From: Quercus robur
Lineage: Eukaryota > Streptophyta > Magnoliopsida > Fagales > Fagaceae
NCBI RefSeq assembly: GCF_932294415.1
Contig: NC_065543.1
Location: 25,290,530-25,354,529, forward strand
Direction of reading: 5' to 3'
DNA length: 64,000 bases
Shown here: in pieces, positions 11,940 through 22,123 of the stretch
How positions within the stretch are numbered: the first letter of the stretch is position 1
Layout: each line of letters starts with the position of its first letter
Notes under the pieces: generated by a model
What the model was told of the DNA's origin: nothing
The model's database searches: none
The model's input: only the letters and a program-made list of their open reading frames with translations
Translations under genes and position numbers: made by a program

Positions 11940-12869
11940 TGTTATAATTTCTCAAACTTATACTTGAAAATTAATTAATTACCCAAGTTAATTAATTAGT
12001 CAAATTACATGCAATGGCATGGTAGTACAAACAAATCACCAATTATACTAAATGCAATGGAAAATAAATTTGACACGAGTGATTTGTTTACGAATAAGGA
12101 AAACCTCCGAGGCAAAAACCCCACCGGGTGATTTTAAGGTCACCACTTTCAAGAATCCACTAATCAACAATTAAGCGGTTACAAGTAAGGAATCTTACTA
12201 ACTACCCTGGCCTATCCCGAAATACCAACTTACAATTGAACCTTAGCTCCAATACCCAATTGGACTTGATCTTGTAGTAGCCTTCTTTTCCTTGATGCAC
12301 AAGTCTCCAATTTGTAACTAACCCTTTGCACGGATCCCAGTATATGACTAACTCCAGCAACTTGAACAGATGTTGTTAGCTGCAAAGTTCTTCACTTCAT
12401 CAACGATGAAGATCTGGAAGCACATGGTTACAAAACCCTATGGCGTACAAACGCAGTAGCTTCTCACAGAGAAAATAAATCTCTTGGCCTCTGTATCCAT
12501 ATATGATAGCTTTTAAAAGCCTTATATATGTCTAGGGTTGTGAGAAATGAAACCCTAAACAAATCCAAAAGCCTGGGCCAAAATTCAGATTTGGTAAACT
12601 GGAAATCATAGTTCTCGATAGATTGAGCTACTAGTGAGCTATCTATTGAGCTTCACATTAAGTCTCGATAGTAGGCATTTGTTGAGCTATCTATTGAGAC
12701 TTAATGAACAAATTTTCTTCACTTGTTTCTTGGATCAATCTTCATGTCTTTAATACTTGACTTGAACAACATGTTTCTTGAAGTACTAAACCCATCTTAG
12801 ATCTACCAAATTACAAGTAAAGTGCATTTTGTCAAAAGATTAGCTAATTACAAAAAAAATGACCCTAAC
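11940..12869 (-). repeat. 3' LTR of the Sirevirus-like element
   Basis: On the minus strand it begins TGTTAGGGTC (+ strand end CCCTAACA at 12869) and aligns over its length with 32724-33655. It shares the strings TTGATCTTGTAGTAGCC, AGTTCTTCACTTCATC and TAGTACTTCAAGAAACATG (read on either strand). The minus-strand TATA (TATATAAG) is at 12521-12528. A cluster of TCTCGATAG / GAGCTATCTATTGAG words lies at 12612-12710, upstream of that TATA. The outer end at 11940 is inferred from the alignment and is less certain. Confidence 0.7.
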
Positions 12870-12884
12870 AATCTCCTCTTTTGG
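12870..12884 (-). promoter_or_regulatory. Polypurine tract next to the 3' LTR
   Basis: On the minus strand AAAAGAGGAGATTG abuts the LTR. Further G-rich tracts of the same kind (AAAAAGGGGGAG, TTAGGGGGAAAG, TAAGGGGAGAC) lie at about 13270-13360. Repeated PPT-like signals upstream of the 3' LTR are characteristic of Sireviruses. Confidence 0.7.
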
Positions 12885-13382
12885 AAATCCGTGACAAAAC
12901 CACAAACAACAATTATGTGAGAAGTCTAACACAACTATCTCATAACTTACAAAAGTACATAATTCTAACCCTACTACAAACTCTTAAAAAACTTTGCAAG
13001 AAGAGAGATCATGGCATGGTAGACTTGCAACCTATCTTAACTGAAACACTTAAACAAGATTCATCAAGGCATCAAGTGTGAAACATAGAAAAGTTGCATA
13101 AAAGAAGAAACATGTGTATAAAGAGAGAAAAGAAAAAACACATGTGAGACATGGTGGAAAACACACATCATCATATATATAGAAAGAAGAATACAATGTA
13201 TGTAAAAATGGTCACAAGACCATGGTACATGAATTGAGAAAAGATACACCAAAACCTCACTACATCCCTCAAAGAAGTCTCCCCTTATTTAGTATATCCT
13301 ATGCTAGCTTTCCCCCTAACACAATGACTACTTTTATATACAAAACTACTCCCCCTTTTTGTCACGAATGACAAATGGTGCA

Positions 13383-14550
13383 TCACTGAAAGGTCGTCAA
13401 CTTATCATCACTAGAAGAGCTAGAACCATTATCTCCATTAGAAAAGGACCGCTCAGTAGGCTCAGGTGAAGGTAAAGGCGCGAAACCACCAAGGAGAGTT
13501 TGGTGGCGAGCAATGCGACCGATTCTGGTGTTCATCTAACACATCTCATCAGATAGATGGCCAAGATGACTACCAAAATTAGCATGCATATGCTGAAGCT
13601 GATCCATGATGTCAGTGAGGGAGACATCTGCCTTAGAGGAGGAAGAAGGGGCAGATGAAGAAGAGGGTCAAGGGGTAGGGGCTGCATCCATTGTCTCCAT
13701 ATGAGGCTGCTTTGTAGCCAACTGTGCTGCACTCCTCTAGATAGACTCCTTGCTAATGGTACCCATGACATGGAAGAGAGGAGAGGGAGGAATGGTGACA
13801 TGTAAGTGTGTGAGGATGCGTGTGATAGCTAAAGGAAAGATGAGCTTATCACGTGTAGCAGTGTCTTAATAAAAATCTATCATAGATACTATCATGTGTG
13901 ATGGAAAATCTATAAAGAGATCCTCCATGAGAGAAAGAAGGAAACAAGCACGAGGGTCAATGATAGTATTATAGTGTGACCGTGAGTACAAAGGTCATCA
14001 CCATATTAAGGGTCCATGGACCCTTAGTAAACTTGATTCTAGAGAAATTTAAGGTACCTCCCTAGAACATGGCCTTCTCACAAAATAGTGAGGCCAACTC
14101 ATCTCTAGAGATAAAAGAGAGACACTCATGACTAGGGTAATCCAGGTGATCCACCCTAGGGACACATAGTACCTTGGAAATGAGCACCAAGGTAACTATG
14201 AGACGTGTTCCTCGGAATATTGTAGTAAACCTAGGTATAGAGGTATCGACGACATGCATGTTGCAGTAAAACTCTTGTATGAACACGTTGGGACACCTCG
14301 AGGGTTTCTCACATAGAGAAGTCTATCCCCGAGTGCTAAATGCACCTGGTAAAGGAGTGTTTGGAAAGTCAGACAGAATGACCTAGTGTTTCGAATGAAT
14401 CGCCTGGTTAGAAAAGTTCTTAAAAAAGTCATCTCATGCCTTCTTATCACAAAACCGAACAGAATCAAGAGGGAAGGGAGTAGAAGAAGAGGAAGAGGAA
14501 TCACAACGTCTTATCGGGTTCTTAGAAGGGATAGAGGTTTTAGGTGCCAT
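13383..14550 (-). pseudogene. 'Putative plant transposon protein' ORF, broken
   Basis: The minus strand starts MAPKTSIPSKNPIRR with a following Ser run, then has blocks around LCEKPSRCPNVFIQEFYCNM, PRFTTIFRGTRLIVT, ISRDELASLFCEKAM, THLHVTIPPSPLFHVMG and, near the end, ADVSLTDIMDQLQHMHANFG. This is the domain often annotated as 'putative plant transposon protein'; its biochemical function is unknown to me. Several frameshifts and stops (near 14345, 14065, 13975 and 13680) break it. The start at 14550 is chosen because the ORF upstream is a low-complexity Ser/Leu run encoded by GA repeats. It lies between Gag and the PPTs, where Sireviruses may carry an env-like ORF. Confidence 0.6.
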
Positions 14551-14566
14551 GAGAAGGAAACTAAAC

Positions 14567-14597
<31 letters not shown>

Positions 14598-15085
14598 CAC
14601 CGCAAGAACATAAAGCACAAGAATGAAGAAAAGATGACGTGCAATGCATGATAATGCATGAACATGTTATGTGCTAAAGAAATTGCATCATGGGCAAAAA
14701 CCCAATCCAATCTAACAGCACTCACATTGTATAATTAGTCACACAATCCTAGAATGTATGAAACATTGTTATAATGAACATAAAATGCAATGCATGAAAT
14801 GTGAGATCATATTAACAAAACCCAACCCAAAAACTTTCATAAAAACTCAAAAACCCCAAATATTCCCAAAAACTAAAACTTAGGTTACAAAATGCATGAG
14901 AAAGGAGAAAAGGAAAGTTTTAGAGCACTTACCAAAGGATTAAGGCATGGATTAGGCCAAAGTCTTGAGTGGGTGAAAGTTTTTGGTGAAAAGAAAAGGT
15001 TTGGATTGAGAGAGAAGAGAGAGAGATTGAGATATTTGAGTTTGAGCAAAACCGAGTCGGACCTCAGATATATATATATATATAT
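14551..15085 (-). other. Non-coding leader of the plant transposon protein ORF
   Basis: Purine-rich on the + strand, with a (GA)n run at 14570-14595, and ending in a (TA)n tract (15067-15085). That tract is the left junction with the inserted caulimovirid-like element. Confidence 0.5.
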
Positions 15086-15361
15086 CTGAAGAGATATCCA
15101 GTAATGTCCCTTTCTTTGAATACTTTGAGAACCATTTTGAATGGCATAAAAAGTCTTGTGTCATCACCAAAACCAACTGGACCACAGAAGACAACAAAGG
15201 AAATAAGAAAGTTGTTCGGTCTAGCCACCCACCCCAAGAAGCCATAACCTTCCAACACCGTGGTAGTGATATAGTTGCCTCTCCCTTCAAACACCCAACC
15301 AGTCAAGAAAAGGTTGTTAAGAAGGTAATAGAGCAAAACAACTATAGGAAAACAGCTTGAT
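15086..15361 (+). pseudogene. Caulimovirid-like N-terminal ORF fragment
   Basis: An open + frame runs from the TA junction to tandem stops at about 15358-15363. It contains FFEYFENHFEWHKKS and HPPQEAITFQHRGS. It begins inside the protein with no start codon, so the left end is truncated. By position it is the movement-protein side of the polyprotein; I do not recognise a catalytic motif. Confidence 0.5.
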
Positions 15362-15369
15362 AGGATAGA

Positions 15370-16843
15370 CAACAAGGTTATCCTCTAGCCAGGAAACCCT
15401 AGTAAACCTATCCAAACCCTAGAAAAGCCCTTAGTCAAGCTTCCCATAACCAGACAAGCCAATCTCAGACCTAAGGATAAAACAGCCTTAGAAATAGTCT
15501 CTCAAAAGCTTGAGGAACTCGTGAAGAAGGAACCAGTCACCCCTTCACCAAACACCACCTCAACCAGTAGAGAATCCCGAGACAACCGGCTTATTACTCT
15601 AGAAGCCCATACAACCTCTAGTAGTTCTAGCAAAACCTCCTCAGAAACTGAAAAGGAGATAAAACATCTAGAAGACCAATTTCAAGATTTACAGGTAAAT
15701 AGGCTTTACCAACCCAGGGTAAACCCAACCAGCCTAACCAAGAATTGGTACCCTAGACCTACACCTCCTGACCTCCAGTTCGAGGAAAGGAATAGCCAAT
15801 TCACAGTATCCACTAGTAAACTCTATGAATGGAACATAGATGGTTTATCAGAACAAGAAATCCTAAACAAGATCCAGCATATGACCATGGTAGCCAATAA
15901 CTACCTAAATGATGGACATCAACACACAAAGGTCATAAAGCTCATGACTTTAGGATTCACAGGAAAACTTCTGTAGTGGTGGAATAACTGCCTAACAGAA
16001 GTGTCTAAAGAAGACATTAAGAATGTTGTCCAAAAAGATGAGGAAGAGAACCCCATCTTTGACGAATGCATAGGAAGAGGTGTTCCTGACAGAGTCAATA
16101 CCTTGATTTATACGAACATGAAACACTTCGTAGGAAAACCCAACAACATTACATCTAGGATTTACGACCAGCTGAGTAATCTTAAATGTAAAACCCTTGG
16201 AGAATACAGGTGGTATGAAGATGTGTTCACCACCAGATTCATGCATAGGAGTGACTGTAACTCTCCATTTTGGAAGGAGAAGTTTAACAATGGCTTACCC
16301 ACATTATTTGGTGAAAAGGTGAAAGAAACCCTCTGTAGCCCCTCAAGTGTCATAGACAATGATAACCTAACCTATGGAGACATCTCTAGCACAATCCGGA
16401 GTGAAGGGATGAAGATGTGCAGAGATTTAAAAATCCAAAGCCAAGCCAGCAAGAGTAAAGCCAAGTACGAAGTAGGAAACTTCTGTACACAGTATGGCTT
16501 ACCTTCAGTCATTCCCAAGAGGAAATCCAAGTACAGAGGAAAAGAACCCTTTGAGAAGTTCCATAAGAAAAGAACTGCAGCCAAGTATTATAGAAAACAG
16601 AAGTTCAAGACTGATGATTTCTATAAAAAAGGAAAATCCAAATCCACAGGAAAGTTCATACCCAAAGCATCAGGAAAATGCTTTAAGCGTGGCAAGAGAG
16701 GTCATTTCCAGAAAGAATGTAAAGCTAAGGCCAAATCCCTTATCAATACCCTTGTTAGTAACCAAGCCAGTAAGGAAGAGATCTTCAAACTCTTAGAACT
16801 TGACCGCTCAGATAGTGAGTCTCCCAATAGTTCTAGTGAGTAA
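15370..16843 (+). pseudogene. Caulimovirid-like coat protein region
   Basis: One frame, interrupted by a TAG at 15974-15976. It holds an acidic/Ser-rich N-terminal part, a conserved block with LYEWNIDGLSEQEILNK (about 15820-15875), a Lys-rich tail and a retroviral-type zinc knuckle near 16679-16720. The second Cys of the knuckle is replaced by Arg (CFKRGKRGHFQKEC), so a metal ligand is lost. The C terminus is acidic and Ser-rich. Capsid-like packaging of nucleic acid is the family role; this copy is broken. Confidence 0.6.
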
Positions 16844-17832
16844 AAGAACCACTAGTTATATAGGTCATCCTCAAAACCCTCTAGAGTTTCCTTTAGCACC
16901 TCTAGTGGCCCAGATGAACCTATAGCATGCAAAGATAGTTGTTGTAGGAACAAGATTATCAATGTTCTTTCTAAGCAAGAAGAGCTCCTCTTAGATTTCA
17001 TAGAACAGATCGAAGACCCAGTCATCAAAGCTCAAAGGCTTAGTGATTTCCATAAAACCCTAGTTAAGGAAGCCAGCACATCCAAACCTAGGTTTCAGGA
17101 ACCCAAAGTTGATTTGGAAAAAATCTACAATAGGTTTACCAAATCTAAGAAGGAAGTTACCATCCAAGATCTCCAGAAAGAGATCAAGGATACCAAGTCA
17201 GAAGTGAGAACCCTTAAGCAAGAGTTAACAATCCTTAGGGTAGATCACAATCTCCTTGACCAGCGAGTCAAACAGATAGAAAACACTTCTCATCAAGGTA
17301 ATGAGGAAGGAACCTCATTCCAGAACCCTTATGATGAAGAAGTTGATGAAAATGTTAACCCTACAGCTGACATGATACAGGAACCCTCCAATGAGAAGTT
17401 CTTAGAAACCATCAGTAGGATTAACTTCCAAAAATGGCATTCCAAAGTCAGGATTGTTATCAGCAAAGATTTTGAATTTGAGGTCGTAGCCTTAATAGAT
17501 TCAAGTGCTGATCTCAACTGCATTCAAGAAGGAATTATTCCCTCCAAGTACTTCAAGAAAACCAAAGAAAGGTTAACTTTTGCAAGTGGAGGAAAAATGC
17601 AGATTGAATTCAAAATCCTAAAAGCACATGTTTGCCAAGACAATAGGTGTTTCAAAACCACATTTGTTCTGTCAAGAACATGACCGATAGGGTCATCCTA
17701 GGAAACCCTTTCATGTGTCTGTTATACCCCTTCATCACGGATAGTGAAGGAATCACTACCCATCCTTTTGGCCAACCAGTTAAGTTTAAATTTCTTAGGA
17801 GCCCAGAACCCCAAGATATCAGTAGTCTCTAG
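16844..17832 (+). pseudogene. Caulimovirid-like coiled coil plus aspartic protease region
   Basis: The frame continues from the coat region. A predicted coiled coil (about 17115-17280, heptad-like Lys/Glu/Leu) precedes a retropepsin-like domain with ALIDSSADLNCIQEGIIPSKYF (17485-17550 region). The usual D-T/S-G active site reads DSSA, losing the Gly. A frame change near 17670 and a TAG at 17830-17832 follow. In intact relatives the reverse transcriptase comes next; here it does not. Confidence 0.6.
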
Positions 17833-19445
17833 GAAGTCTCTGTCTCCAAGACCCTTAACCTTATCAATGCCAAAACTTCTTTACCAACATATGGTCCTAT
17901 TCAAGCCAAGAACCTTGATCAATTTGATGATTCTATTGACCCCAATCCGTCTCAAAAATCATCATCACATTCCATTTCACCCACTCAGTATAAAAGTTTT
18001 TGCTCCATTACATCTCAAAGTTTTAACAAAAATGTTTTTGAAAGTAATCATTTTATTAATTTTTGGCAGGAAGAAAAGCAAAAAACTCATTATACTCGTA
18101 CCACTAGTAAGTGGACAATGGCTTCTTCAAGAAAAAACAAAGGAAAAGCACCTGCACAGGGCTATCCTCATAACATGCATGAAGGCGCTTCTTCGGGATC
18201 AGAACCCAGAAAAGCAAAATTCCTTCAAGAATTTGTCCCGGCAAAAATGACATTTTCTAGTGGTAGTATGACCATCACCTTACAAGAGGTTTTATCCAGG
18301 ACTTTACAATTTAATGAGGGAATACATACAGATCTACTGCCTTCCATTAAATTCATCCTTGATAACCTCCAGAGAGCCTTTACCCAAAATAACCATAATC
18401 TTTTCCAAAGAACCCTTAGAGCTCTAGAAATACAACTAGTCAACCTCGAGGCAGGAAATGAAACTCTCTCATTATTCAACTCTTTGGCAAAGAGGATATC
18501 CATTCAATGGATAAAATGACTATCATGGGCACAGATTATGCTAGGCTAAGTCTTAAGACTCGGAACCAGCTAAGAAGTGTTGTTGCCAACTTGCCTACCG
18601 ATATACAAGTTCGTATTTTGGGAAGCAAGGCTATGTTTGAATCATGTGACCGATGGTTTGAACAGTTCAAGATACTGGTAACCACCCATTTCCCAGTTTA
18701 TGGTGAAGATTCAAATGACATTGAAAATGCCTTCATCCAATCAACCAGGGAAGAATACTTTAGGAACAGTCACAGAGTTTATGAAAAGAAGCATCCTTTT
18801 CCTGGCCTAATAATCAATTATGAAGATGGGACAGATGAAGAGGATAGAGATCCAAGTTGGCTTTCAAGAATGTTTGAATATGGCTTTATCAGACTCAGCA
18901 AGTTAACAAGCCATTATCAGATCAGCCAGTTTCCCTAGATAATACAACTGGTTGTTACAAAGGTCAAAAGTCAATTTGTCTCCATCAGATGCTGGAGTAC
19001 TCTTCCACAGTGGGATAGTAACAATTGGATGATTGTCCAACCTGCTTACCACCTTGTCACCAGTGAACTATGGAAAAATCATCATTTCATAGGAAACACT
19101 GGCAGGATTTCAGTATTCACTACCAGGCCATACTCAACCGCCATTCCAACTCTTCAAAGAATTGATTATATTGATCCCAGATAGCTAACAACAAAAAATG
19201 TAGATTATGAACCTTTACTATGCTGTGGTTTTTGTAATCAATACGACAAATATCATGAGCATAACTGTGATTATCATCCCCCGTGGGATCCCTTTGATGG
19301 ATACCCATCTGATGCTTATGATATTGATTAAAATAACCATCAGGGAGTAGGACAACCTTGAGATTGATCCGGTCATCAATCAACTCAACAAGGATTATCC
19401 TCCTCCAGTTCAGAGAGCTATTGCTCATAACACAAGATCTTAGTC
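17833..19445 (+). pseudogene. Downstream ORF of the caulimovirid-like element, unknown function
   Basis: The open frame runs through MASSRKNKGKAPAQ (18118) to a TGA at 18517-18519, and continues in another frame (18507-18938, ending TAG). A third section (about 18950-19330) shows the Cys/His-rich CCGFCNQYDKYHEHNCDYH. I do not recognise a catalytic domain. Judging by position it may be the region after RNase H, brought next to the protease by an internal deletion; that is inference. Confidence 0.45.
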
Positions 19446-19581
19446 AAGCCTAGACTCCGTCCAGATCGCCAGAAAATCTAGCAAGGAACTTAAAGATCTT
19501 GCTCAGTAGTTGCTCATCCAATTAGAAAAGCCAGAGTCAAAACAAAAGAACTCTCCTACCTCTTCAGAAGCTTCAGTTAAT

Positions 19582-20985
19582 TGTTAGGATTAGTGCCCTT
19601 AAATCCTATTGTATGATGCTTTGTATGATATTATGTGTGACATTATGTATGACATGATGTATGACTTAATATTGTAATTAATAAATTTGTTTTATTATTA
19701 TCTGAAATAATGGTAACATGAATATTTGGACATTATCATATAGTCCATGAGATGCATAGTATGTGATTTATGTGAAAAGTCACAGAAGATATAAATTACA
19801 AGTTCTTTGTAAACTCAGAATTTAGTTCGTAGTCGGTGATGAAATTGGGCATTTCATCTGCGAAGACTATAACGTATCAACTAAGATGATTTGTCTTGAT
19901 CATGGAAGTGGTGACTTCTAGTTGATATGTTGATATGTTTTAAGAGTTAAAACATATTGAACTAGACCGCTGTGAGATTTATTATTCTTGTAAAGACTGT
20001 CAATTAAATAATAAATCTCACGACTTATATTTGCATGAACTCTTAATCCTGAGAGAATAATGGACTTGATCATGAAGTGTAGGTTGCTTTGATATATCAG
20101 GAGTGAGATCTAAAGTAACGGTCAAAACCTCATTATATTGGGCAGCCACATTTAGTGTTGATGGAACATATATTCTCAAGATGGAATTCATAGTCTCTTA
20201 ACGGAGATATAAAATATTCCCTTGAAATAAGTTTAATGGGTTTAGTTATTCAGAGAGTTAGGCCTAACCACTTTAGTAAGAAATTACTAAAGTATATATT
20301 TATGAAATTGGATTTCATAAATATATGGTGAATAACTTAAAAGGATTAAACCTGGTACTCAAGGATTAAGATGTAGTAATTTACAAAGTGACAGTCTACA
20401 TTAATGACTTTGTATTACTACGAATATTTTATGAAGGAGTTGCATGAACAATAAAGTCTTGGGATATAATTTATAGATAAGGCTTAGAGTATAACTATAT
20501 TTATATAATGATATTAAATATAGTTAATGGTAACTTTGGACTTATCAAGAGTTGACAGAAAAGCCCAAGGCCCATTGGACTAGTGTCTTATTGGTCCCTT
20601 TTGGTCCCACACCAAGCCACACACTTAAGCCCAATTGGAAAGGCCCAAAAGGTCAGCCCAATTAGATAATTGGTTAGATACAAAGGGAAAAATGTACAAA
20701 ATTTTGTGAATGAGAAACATCATTGTAAAATGGTGTAGGCGAGTGTATGTCACTCTCAAATTCATCCTTTGTAACCAATTGAGAGTCCACACTTCTTGGG
20801 CGTTAGTGGAATTGGAGTGAAGATTAAAAGTATTCCCAAGTGCTTCGATCTTAGTTTTTTGAAATTCACCACTTCAAGGTGTGCTCTCTTATACTTGAAT
20901 TCTTAAATTTACATAGTGCATGTTATAGATTGTGAATGAAGTAGATCCGTTTAACTTTCCACTGCGTATATGCATATTTCCAACA
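19582..20985 (+). repeat. 5' LTR of the copia element
   Basis: Starts TGTTAGGATTAG and ends TTTCCAACA, directly before the primer binding site. It matches 26105-27509 almost base for base and is a more distant relative of the solo LTR at 30432-31838. Confidence 0.97.
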
Positions 20986-20986
20986 A

Positions 20987-20999
20987 TTGGTATCAGAGC
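20987..20999 (+). promoter_or_regulatory. Primer binding site (initiator tRNA-Met)
   Basis: TTGGTATCAGAGC two bases after the LTR end; complementary to the 3' end of initiator tRNA-Met, the usual primer for copia elements. Confidence 0.95.
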
Positions 21000-22123
21000 G
21001 GTCTTCAATTTCCAATCTGTTTAACATGTTTTGTGAATTTTAGAATTAGAGATGATAGTTTCATATTGTTAGAAGATTATGCTTTTTAATTTTCTGCATG
21101 TTGTTGAAACTATGATTTGATGAAAACTGAAATTGATGTTATGATGTTGTTTAAATTTAAAATTAAGTATGTTAAATTGAATCTTAAGGCTATAGCATCA
21201 ATAGAATTCAGTTTTGACATCAATCTCTGTCTGTAATGTTCATATGTTGAATGTTTGTTCATGAAAAATGAAGAAAACTGCCTTAGAAAAATTCTGGAAA
21301 TTCGAGTTTCACGATTTTCGATCGATCGAAAATCACTTTCGATCGATCGAACAGGTCAGAAGGTTGAGTTTGAATTTTTTAATTTTTTCGATCGATCGAG
21401 GGGCACATTGGATCGATTGAAAGAAAGAAAATCAAAATTTTTTCTAAGTGTTTTCACATGTAAAAAGAATAAGACTATGTGTAATTAGATTATGCATGTT
21501 TTAAATTTAAAAACCTTTATTTTAAAACATCTAGTGGGAGAGAGATACAAGGGTTGAATCTCATGGCCTCCATTGTTGGTTCATAGTAGTGTGAAATATA
21601 TACTTTGTCTTAGCCTCGAGCTTTGCATTCCATGCGGAGAGTATTTGTTTCATGGTCCTACAAGAATGAATTACTTGGTTTATAGTAGTTTGATCAAACA
21701 TCTTGTCTTAGCCTCGAGCTTTGCATTCCATGCGGAGGGTGTTTTGTATCATGGTATTACAAAATAAACTTGTTAAGGGGATGAAATGTGGCTACACATG
21801 ATTCTAGACAATGGTATACACTAGACTAAATATTATAGTATCCTCTATGCTGAGTTCTTACTATTATCATTTAGAGGCCAAATGTAAAACGGCATATTAT
21901 TAGTGTTTGATAAGAGTTATCATGATAGCACTAATAATGAGAAGAGTTCTCATTCAATCATAGTATTTAATGTTCACTCTATGCTGAGGGATATTGAATA
22001 TGGGATTGGGTTGTCGTTGCATATATTATATTATGGTTTTGTTAAGGTTCCATACTATATGTTTATATGCTAAAATGATAATGTCTAGTTTACTTATTAT
22101 ATTCATGTTTATTATTTTCATAT
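21000..22123 (+). other. Long untranslated leader of the copia element
   Basis: About 1.1 kb without a convincing ORF. It carries four TCGATCGATCGA-type words at 21315-21420 and an imperfect direct repeat (about 21605-21640 and 21710-21745) sharing CTTAGCCTCGAGCTTTGCAT. The ORF 21255-21488 only reads through the TCGATCGA words (SIDR repeats). Confidence 0.7.
21315..21420 (+). repeat. Cluster of TCGATCGATCGA palindromes
   Basis: TTTTCGATCGATCGAAAA (perfect, 21315-21332), TTCGATCGATCGAA (21338-21351), TCGATCGATCGA (21388-21399) and a decayed GATCGATTGA (about 21411-21420). Confidence 0.9.

Larger units (their letters stand above)
15086..19576 (+). mobile_element. Endogenous caulimovirid-like element, 5' segment
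   Basis: A + strand set of broken ORFs has the order of a pararetrovirus polyprotein: an N-terminal (movement-protein side) fragment, a coat-protein-like region with a CCHC-type knuckle, and a retropepsin-like region, then a further ORF. No RT or RNase H was found. The left end lies in a (TA)n tract. The sequence stops at 19576 before a copia insertion and resumes at 27515. Insertion next to TA repeats is reported for endogenous caulimovirids. Genus not assigned; it could also be a related plant retroelement. Confidence 0.65.

Noticed and set aside
14570..14649. Extension of the plant transposon protein ORF start to 14649
   Set aside because: The added residues come from a GA/CT microsatellite; the conserved start MAPKTS at 14550 is more plausible.
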